Of a DNA stretch of 10,787 nucleotides, positions 6,775 to 10,787 are shown piece after piece (within the stretch, counting starts at the first letter, position 1; each line of letters starts with the position of its first letter). The DNA is from Bacillota bacterium (lineage in GTDB: Bacteria > Bacillota > Clostridia > Christensenellales > SZUA-584). Position numbers and translations under genes: made by a program. The stretch lies in assembly GCA_023415915.1 (NCBI GenBank), contig JAEZIZ010000037.1, positions 1-10,787 on the forward strand. The letters are read 5' to 3'. The notes beneath the pieces are model-generated. The model saw only the letters and a program-made list of their open reading frames with translations, was not told the origin of the DNA and did no database searches.

Positions 6775-7968
6775 TTACAGCATTTCGCATATGCTCTTTA
6801 CATTTTCTATCCAGTCCTCTATAATGGCCGAATTTTCTTTCAGCTTTGCGGGGTTCTTCTCGAAGCCCTGCAGCAGCTTTAACTGGTGCTCGTAGTATGC
6901 TTTGAGGCGCTCGAAATCCAGCTTGAAAGAGGGCAGTTTGCTGACAGAGCCCTTCTGCGCGAGATTTTCTAAATTCTCCATCTTTGCTCTGAACTGCTCG
7001 GCGGAATCGCCTACCGTCTTCTTGAAATCCCGCAACACCCACTGCCGCTCAAAAAGGTTACGTTCCATCCAGCCGTCGTACTGCTGGCGGAACGTCTGCA
7101 ATGCCTGCGATATAAGCAAAACACGCGCGCCGCTGTCGCCCTTAAACTCCCCGGCACTTTCAAAAGGGCTCTCGTCCATCATGCCGGATTCCAACAGCAG
7201 CTGTATTGACGATACTTCCTGTCCCCGGTATTTTTCAGCAAACACCGCGGCGAGCGCGAACCCTGTGCCCGCTTCCTCCGGGCTCAGCATATGCGCTTCG
7301 TTCATCTTGTAAAACTCGTCGGCAGACATGCCCATAAGCGAGGCTACAGCCTTTATGCCGCCCACTGCCGTGTCCGTTTTGACAAGGCCGGGGCCTATGG
7401 TAAGCGCATGTATGTTTGTCTCTTCAAGCTCGGCGGCGAGCGTGTTTGACAGCTCGACCTGTGCCGTTTTAAACACCTCGTATGCGCCCATATAAGGCGC
7501 CGCTCCCGAAGATGAAACGAAGATTATAACTCCGCTGCCGCGCGTTTTCATATGGGGAAGCAGAAGCTGCGCCATATAAAGCGGCGCTCTGAAGTTTACT
7601 GCGTAGCTCTTATCCCACATGGAGGCTGAAACGTGCTCCACGGCGCCTATTGCCACCATAGTGGCGTTATTAAAGAGCACGTCCACAAAACCGTATTTCT
7701 CTTGCGCGTACACTATAAGCTCTTCTATCTGCGTTTCGTCAGAAAGGTCTATTTCATAGAACTCCGCGCGGGAGCAGCCCAACTCCTGATTGACGCTGCG
7801 CGCGGCGGCCAAACCTTTCCCGCTGTCAATTTCGGCTATAATAACGTTCGCTCCGAGCCAGACGAGCGCTCTGGCTGTCTCAAACCCTATTCCGCCGCCT
7901 CCGCCCGTGAGTATGACGGTTTTGCCTGTAAGAGTTGATTGAGTAAGCCCGCTTTTTTCAATAATCAT
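6775..7968 (-). CDS. SDR-family oxidoreductase with a C-terminal helical extension
   Basis: Residues about 10-260 form a classical short-chain dehydrogenase/reductase domain: NAD(P)-binding T-G-G-G-G-G-I-G (21-28), N-N-A (100-102), catalytic Asn125, Ser152-154, and Y-x-x-x-K with Tyr163 and Lys167. It should oxidise or reduce a hydroxyl or carbonyl substrate with NAD(P) in the cytoplasm. Classical SDRs end near 250 residues. Here about 130 more follow (270-397), rich in Trp, Phe, Lys and Glu and apparently helical, with no motif I recognise; this may be a partner-binding or oligomerisation domain. An in-frame ATG five codons earlier (7983) has no ribosome site, whereas GGGGAG at 7976-7981 lies 7 nt before ATG 7968, so I use 7968. 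The neighbours give no clue to the substrate. Confidence 0.82.
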   Translation of the reverse strand: MIIEKSGLTQSTLTGKTVILTGGGGGIGFETARALVWLGANVIIAEIDSGKGLAAARSVNQELGCSRAEFYEIDLSDETQIEELIVYAQEKYGFVDVLFNNATMVAIGAVEHVSASMWDKSYAVNFRAPLYMAQLLLPHMKTRGSGVIIFVSSSGAAPYMGAYEVFKTAQVELSNTLAAELEETNIHALTIGPGLVKTDTAVGGIKAVASLMGMSADEFYKMNEAHMLSPEEAGTGFALAAVFAEKYRGQEVSSIQLLLESGMMDESPFESAGEFKGDSGARVLLISQALQTFRQQYDGWMERNLFERQWVLRDFKKTVGDSAEQFRAKMENLENLAQKGSVSKLPSFKLDFERLKAYYEHQLKLLQGFEKNPAKLKENSAIIEDWIENVKSICEML

Positions 7969-8045
7969 ATCAAAACTCCCCATACGAGTATAATATATGT
8001 TGCCATATAAAGAGCAGCATAAGGATTTCTCATATCAGCGTGCTT

Positions 8046-8450
8046 TTACCCGAAAAACCGTTTGATCTCTGTTTCAGCGGTTTCCTTGGAGTCCGAGCCG
8101 TGAATGATGTTTTCACTGGTGTTAAAAGCGAAGTCGCCGCGTATCGTGCCTGCGGACATGTCTTCAAACTTGGTGGCGCCCATCAGCGCGCGCATGCCCG
8201 CAACCGCGTTCTCGCCTTCCACGATCATGCCAAGTACCGGCCCCGACGTCATAAAAGCGACGATGTCCGGGAAAAACGGCTTGTCGACAAGATGCGCGTA
8301 ATGCTCGCGCAGTATGCCCTCGCTAAGGCGCATCATCTTTGCGTCGGTTATCTTATAGCCCTTTTTCTCTATGCGGGAGATAACTTCGCCCATCAGTCCT
8401 CTCCTTATGCAGTCGGGCTTGAGCATGATATATGTTCTTTCGGCAGCCAT
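8046..8450 (-). CDS. ndk: Nucleoside diphosphate kinase
   Basis: Ndk moves the gamma phosphate of ATP to other (d)NDPs through a phosphohistidine intermediate, balancing nucleotide pools. The 134-aa length is at the short end of normal. The active-site set is complete: Lys11, Tyr51, Phe59, Arg87, Thr93, Arg104, Asn114 and the phosphorylated His117 in N-I-I-H-G-S-D-S. The loop before G-T-I-R-G-D-F is divergent (K-F-E-D-M-S-A rather than the usual proline-containing form) but keeps the key Thr and Arg. The start ATG at 8450 has AGGAG 8 nt upstream. It has its own candidate promoter and precedes the SDR gene by about 77 nt with no clear terminator, so read-through into the SDR-racemase genes is likely. 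Confidence 0.95.
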   Translation of the reverse strand: MAAERTYIMLKPDCIRRGLMGEVISRIEKKGYKITDAKMMRLSEGILREHYAHLVDKPFFPDIVAFMTSGPVLGMIVEGENAVAGMRALMGATKFEDMSAGTIRGDFAFNTSENIIHGSDSKETAETEIKRFFG

Positions 8451-8481
8451 TCAATACTCTCCTTAAAACTTTATTTCCATA

Positions 8482-8510
8482 AATATAGCAAATTTATTCT
8501 TGCTTTTCCA
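8482..8510 (-). promoter_or_regulatory. ndk: Probable promoter of ndk
   Basis: On the minus strand: -35 TGGAAA (8510-8505, four of six), 17-nt spacer, -10 TATATT (8487-8482, five of six), about 30 nt before the ndk start and downstream of the glyQS terminator. Confidence 0.45.
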
Positions 8511-8552
8511 CCCCGCGTTTTCCACCGGCAAGCCTCACGGTTACCGGGGGCC

Positions 8553-8593
8553 AAAAAAATACCCCCGCCGCAAGAGTTGACGCGACGGGGTAT
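8553..8593 (-). terminator. Strong Rho-independent terminator after glyQS
   Basis: On the minus strand ATACCCCGTCGC (8593-8582) pairs with the facing GCGGCGGGGGTAT (8571-8559), with one wobble and one extra G. A 10-nt loop separates them and seven T residues follow (8559-8553). It begins 12 nt after the glyQS stop codon. Confidence 0.85.
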
Positions 8594-8605
8594 ATCATAT
8601 TTAGC

Positions 8606-9994
8606 CTAGAACTTTACTTTCTCTGCAATATACCCGCTTAACCTTCCTATATCCACTCTTACCTGCTGCATGGTGTCGCGGTCGCGCACGGTCACCTTGC
8701 CGTCCTCGAGCGTCTCGAAGTCGACAGTCAGGCAATAAGGCGTGCCTATCTCGTCCTGGCGGCGGTAGCGCTTGCCTATGCTGCCCGTAACGTCGAAATC
8801 CACCATAAACTCGGGCAGTAGCATATCGTAAATTTCCCGCGCTTTATCCATAAGCTGCTTCTGCAGCGGCAGCACGGCCGCTTTGAACGGCGCGAGCACG
8901 GGGGAGAGGCGCAGCACCGTACGCGTCTCGTTTTCGAGCTTTTCCTCGTCGTACGCGTCGCACAGGAACGCAAGAGCCGCCCTGTCCGCGCCAAGGGATG
9001 GCTCGATGCAGTACGGCAGGAATTTTTCGTTGGTGTCCGGGTCGGTATACTCAAGGCTGACGCCCGAATGCTGCATATGCTGCTTTAAGTCGAAATCCGT
9101 CCTGTCGGCTATGCCCCACAGCTCGCCCCAGCCGAACGGGAACAGGTACTCTATGTCCGTCGTGGCGTTCGAGTAATGCGACAGCTCTTCGGGGTCGTGG
9201 TCCCTTAGCTTTATGTTCTCCTTTGTCATGCCAAGGGAAAGCAGCCAGTTGTAGCAGAAATCCTTCCAGTAGGAAAACCACTTCATCTCTTCGGCGGGCG
9301 CGCAGAAGAACTCGAGCTCCATCTGCTCGAACTCCCTTATACGGAATATGAAGTTGCCGGGCGTTATCTCGTTGCGGAACGACTTGCCTATCTGGCCTAT
9401 GCCGAAAGGCAGGCGCTTTCTCGTAGTGCGCTGCACGTTGCGGAAGTTTACGAATATGCCCTGCGCAGTCTCGGGGCGCAGGTAAATCTCGCTCGACGAA
9501 TCTTCCGTCACGCCCTGATAAGTCTTGTACATCAGGTTGAACTTGCGTATGCCGGTAAAGTTGTGATTGCCGCATACGGGACAGTTTATCGAGTGCTCCT
9601 CGATGAACGCTTCCATCTCCGGATGCTTTAAGGCCGCTGTGTTTACCGGTATGCCCTTCTTCGCGGCGTAGTCCTCTATGAGCTGGTCGGCACGGAAACG
9701 CGCCTTGCACTCCTTGCAGTCCATAAGCGGGTCTGAAAAGCCGCCCACATGCCCCGACGCTACCCAAACCTCGGGGTTCATCAGTATTGCACTGTCGAGT
9801 CCCACGTTATACGGGCTCTCCTTAACGAACTTCTTCCACCACGCCTGCTTTAAGTTGTTTTTGAACTCTACTCCCAACGGGCCGTAGTCCCACGAGTTCG
9901 CGAGGCCGCCGTATATGTCCGAGCCGGGATACACGAAGCCCCTGTTTTTGCACAGCGCGACGATGCGCTCCATAGTCTGCTTATCCTTTTTCAT
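8606..9994 (-). CDS. glyQS: Glycyl-tRNA synthetase, single-chain dimeric type
   Basis: This enzyme charges tRNA-Gly with glycine using ATP, in the cytoplasm. It is the class II, alpha2 (eukaryote-like) type, not the alpha/beta tetramer. The 462-aa length is normal. The N-terminal G-S-D-I-Y-G-G-L-A-N-S-W-D-Y-G-P-L-G (24-41) belongs to the catalytic core. A zinc-ribbon insertion has Cys93, Cys96, Cys138 and Cys141. Motif 2 contains F-R-N-E-I-T-P (206-212) and motif 3 contains G-A-D-R (335-338). The anticodon-binding domain covers about 360-462. The open frame continues 83 codons upstream to 10243, but that part is the T-box leader. GGAGG at 9999-10003 stands 4 nt before ATG 9994, where homologues begin. 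Expression is controlled by the T-box. Confidence 0.95.
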   Translation of the reverse strand: MKKDKQTMERIVALCKNRGFVYPGSDIYGGLANSWDYGPLGVEFKNNLKQAWWKKFVKESPYNVGLDSAILMNPEVWVASGHVGGFSDPLMDCKECKARFRADQLIEDYAAKKGIPVNTAALKHPEMEAFIEEHSINCPVCGNHNFTGIRKFNLMYKTYQGVTEDSSSEIYLRPETAQGIFVNFRNVQRTTRKRLPFGIGQIGKSFRNEITPGNFIFRIREFEQMELEFFCAPAEEMKWFSYWKDFCYNWLLSLGMTKENIKLRDHDPEELSHYSNATTDIEYLFPFGWGELWGIADRTDFDLKQHMQHSGVSLEYTDPDTNEKFLPYCIEPSLGADRAALAFLCDAYDEEKLENETRTVLRLSPVLAPFKAAVLPLQKQLMDKAREIYDMLLPEFMVDFDVTGSIGKRYRRQDEIGTPYCLTVDFETLEDGKVTVRDRDTMQQVRVDIGRLSGYIAEKVKF

Positions 9995-10027
9995 AGCTCC
10001 TCCAAAACCGTCCTTTTGGACTTCGTT

Positions 10028-10069
10028 AAAATAAATAAAGCCATCACGTCCGTAAGGGACGAAAATGGC
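10028..10069 (-). terminator. Regulated terminator of the glyQS T-box
   Basis: On the minus strand GCCA (10069-10066) and CGTCC (10061-10057) pair with GGACG (10051-10047) and TGGC (10043-10040), loop CTTAC, followed by TTTATTTATTTT (10039-10028). CGTCC overlaps the bases needed by the antiterminator, so the two folds exclude each other. Confidence 0.85.
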
Positions 10070-10220
10070 ACATTTCCGCGGTTCCACCCTGATTGGCGGC
10101 GTTAAGCCGCCCGCTTTTAAAGCTTTCCGGCATACTGAAGCGCCCATGTTCTCTGACCGCCGCGGGCTTGCACCCTCCCCGCGTCGCTTTAAGCGGTTAA
10201 ATAGATAACATGCTCTTCGC
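10028..10220 (-). ncRNA. T-box leader of glyQS (tRNA-Gly sensing riboswitch)
   Basis: T-box leaders bind uncharged tRNA: the specifier codon pairs with the anticodon and the T-box bulge with the free acceptor end, favouring the antiterminator. On the minus strand, stem I runs from GAAG (10218-10215) and CATGTT (10212-10207) to AACATG (10150-10145) and CTTC (10140-10137). The internal loop between these helices carries GGC (10144-10142), a glycine codon and the likely specifier. A distal helix is GCGGG/CCCGC around an 11-nt loop. Stem II is absent, as is usual for glycine T-boxes. Stem III is GGCGGC/GCCGCC (10111-10095). The hallmark T-box sequence AGGGTGGAACCGCGG is at 10090-10076; its AGGG can pair with CCCT (10058-10055) to form the antiterminator, exclusive with the terminator. 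Confidence 0.93.
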
Positions 10221-10241
10221 CGGATAATTATTATTTTAATC

Positions 10242-10270
10242 AATATATCAAAAGATATCCATTAATGCAA
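10242..10270 (-). promoter_or_regulatory. Promoter of glyQS (extended -10)
   Basis: On the minus strand: -35 TTGCAT (10270-10265), 17-nt spacer, -10 TATATT (10247-10242) preceded by TGA, an extended -10. The expected transcription start, near 10235, lies about 15 nt before T-box stem I, as expected. Confidence 0.6.
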
Positions 10271-10495
10271 TAGCGCCGCGCGTTTGTCGTCTACTTTTCA
10301 AAGTTCATCTCTAACCGCTCCTGAAAATTCGCCGCTTTTACTGCTCATAGGGTTCATGTATTCTTCTGCTCTTGAGTTTTTACTTTGATACCAACGATAC
10401 AACCGAAAAATATGCAAGTTAATAATTCAGAAATGGCGTAATTGACGCGGTTATATCTCAAAATAAATATTTTTTGCAGGAATTAAAAAAATATG
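10271..10495. other. Intergenic stretch with no gene seen
   Basis: Between the divergent glyQS promoter and the next promoter I see no coding region with a ribosome site, no RNA family I recognise and no clear repeat. The right half is AT-rich (A runs at 10474-10495) and could act as an upstream promoter element for the promoter at 10496. Confidence 0.6.
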
Positions 10496-10524
10496 TTGCA
10501 TTTTTTAAAGGGTTAGACTATACT
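10496..10524 (+). promoter_or_regulatory. Promoter of the structured leader RNA
   Basis: -35 TTGCAT (10496-10501), 17-nt spacer, -10 TATACT (10519-10524, five of six). The AT-rich sequence just upstream resembles an UP element. The expected transcription start is near 10531, exactly at the foot of the first hairpin. It points toward the gene at 10763. Confidence 0.6.
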
Positions 10525-10530
10525 ATATAC

Positions 10531-10568
10531 AAACGAGGAAGTTTATTTTAAACTTTGCTCGTTTTTTT
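10531..10568 (+). terminator. Terminator hairpin at the predicted start of transcription (T1)
   Basis: ACGAG (10533-10537) pairs with CTCGT (10558-10562), and AAGTTTA (10539-10545) with TAAACTT (10549-10555), loop TTT, with a 1x2 internal loop. A run of seven T follows (10562-10568). No plus-strand gene lies upstream for about 6 kb, so it has nothing to terminate except the RNA begun at the adjacent promoter. Confidence 0.7.
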
Positions 10569-10665
10569 ATTACTGAGGCCTCAAAAGCCGTCAGGCTTTT
10601 GAGGGTGCAAAATTGAATATTTGCCGGGGCATAGCTTCCCGGCCGGAAAGTTTAAGCGCAAATAA

Positions 10666-10710
10666 GGCTCAATGGCGAACCTGATTAAGTCATTGAGCTG
10701 TTTTTATTTT
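10666..10710 (+). terminator. Terminator-like hairpin T2
   Basis: GGCTCAATG (10666-10674) pairs with CATTGAGCT (10691-10699): eight Watson-Crick pairs and one wobble, 16-nt loop, then GTTTTTATTTT (10700-10710). Confidence 0.6.
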
Positions 10711-10718
10711 GAATGAAA

Positions 10719-10751
10719 CCGTAAAGCTCAGGCTTTGCGGAATTTTTATTT
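10719..10751 (+). terminator. Terminator-like hairpin T3, next to the ribosome site
   Basis: CCGTAAAGC (10719-10727) pairs with GCTTTGCGG (10732-10740) over nine pairs including one wobble, loop TCAG, then AATTTTTATTT (10741-10751). The T tract runs into the GGAGG site of the next gene, so this hairpin could control either transcription or translation. Confidence 0.6.
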
Positions 10752-10762
10752 GGAGGTTTTAC

Positions 10763-10787
10763 ATGGACACACAGGTTACTCTGGACA
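10763..10787 (+). CDS. Start of an unidentified gene, cut by the window edge
   Basis: ATG at 10763 has a strong GGAGG site (10752-10756) 6 nt upstream. Eight complete codons are visible (M-D-T-Q-V-T-L-D). This is too short to assign a family. Its importance lies in the long structured leader in front of it. The AUG and ribosome site are convincing; the product is unknown. Confidence 0.65.

Larger units (their letters stand above)
10531..10762 (+). ncRNA. Structured leader or small non-coding RNA of unknown family
   Basis: A chain of hairpins fills the space from promoter to start codon. In order: T1; hairpin A, a perfect 11-bp stem CCTCAAAAGCC/GGCTTTTGAGG (10579-10604) with loop GTCA; an outer helix TATTTGC/GCAAATA (10618-10624 with 10658-10664) around hairpin B, CCGGG/CCCGG (10624-10642); T2 (10666-10710); T3 (10719-10751). 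I see no T-box sequence, no tRNA-like fold and no riboswitch consensus I know. It may be a cis-acting attenuator of the gene at 10763, or an independent RNA such as a guide-type or antitoxin RNA paired with that protein. The pairings are read directly; the function is not known. Confidence 0.55.

Noticed and set aside
7997..8012. Hairpin TATATG-GCAA-CATATA upstream of the SDR gene as an ndk terminator
   Set aside because: The stem is only six A/T-rich pairs without a T tract, so it is too weak to call.
8040..8609. Plus-strand open frame opposite ndk and the glyQS terminator
   Set aside because: It is a shadow of ndk on the other strand and runs through the intergenic region and a terminator.
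9995..10243. N-terminal extension of glycyl-tRNA synthetase (83 codons)
   Set aside because: The stretch is the T-box leader RNA; the ribosome site GGAGG and the family's normal N-terminus both place the start at 9994.
10286..10311. Minus-strand mini-ORF M-N-F-E-K after AGGAG
   Set aside because: The ribosome-like site is good but the frame is only five codons and ends before the glyQS promoter; it is probably chance.
10442..10470. Alternative plus-strand promoter TTGACG with TAAATA
   Set aside because: The -35 is good but the -10 matches only three of six bases; the promoter at 10496-10524 is better and correctly placed.
10607..10760. ZTP (pfl) riboswitch, suggested by TGGCGAACCTG at 10673-10683
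   Set aside because: The second conserved element of that class (CCGCCTGGGC-like, near the 3' end) and its pseudoknot are missing.

Overview
The window looks like a core-genome segment of a Clostridia-like member of the Bacillota. The evidence is a T-box leader in front of a single-chain (alpha2-type) glycyl-tRNA synthetase, a YdiF-type ABC-F ATPase, AGGAGG-type Shine-Dalgarno sites almost everywhere, compact Rho-independent terminators, and a clostridial-style lipoprotein signal peptide. Base composition is moderate, yet isoleucine is very often written ATA. No rRNA, tRNA, CRISPR array, insertion sequence or phage gene is visible.

Left part (1-4515). A minus-strand lipoprotein gene enters from the left edge and diverges from a plus-strand run: tdk and pdxA (19 nt apart, closed by a hairpin terminator), then a YdiF-like ABC-F gene whose end overlaps a GNAT acetyltransferase gene by 11 nt. 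tdk is unusual in having lost two of its four usual zinc ligands, and its promoter spacer holds a perfect 12-bp palindrome.

Middle part (4521-8450), all minus strand. In transcription order: ndk, an SDR oxidoreductase with a long C-terminal helical extension, an Asp/Glu racemase, a four-helix membrane protein whose ribosome site overlaps the racemase stop codon, a probable terminator, and a stand-alone homocysteine S-methyltransferase-domain protein. The last gene meets the GNAT gene tail to tail with 5 nt between stop codons.

Right part (8553-10787). glyQS is minus strand with a strong terminator and a complete T-box leader (candidate GGC glycine specifier, T-box sequence, alternative terminator) driven by an extended -10 promoter. 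The long open frame through the leader is not protein; the start is at 9994. After an apparently empty AT-rich stretch comes the least explained part of the window (10496-10762): a good promoter whose predicted transcription start falls on the base of an intrinsic-terminator hairpin, then a chain of hairpins including two more terminator-like ones, ending directly at the ribosome site of a gene of which only eight codons are inside the window. This is a structured leader or a small non-coding RNA. One stretch resembles the nexus of type II CRISPR tracrRNAs, and other RNA-plus-protein systems are possible; the cut-off gene prevents a decision.
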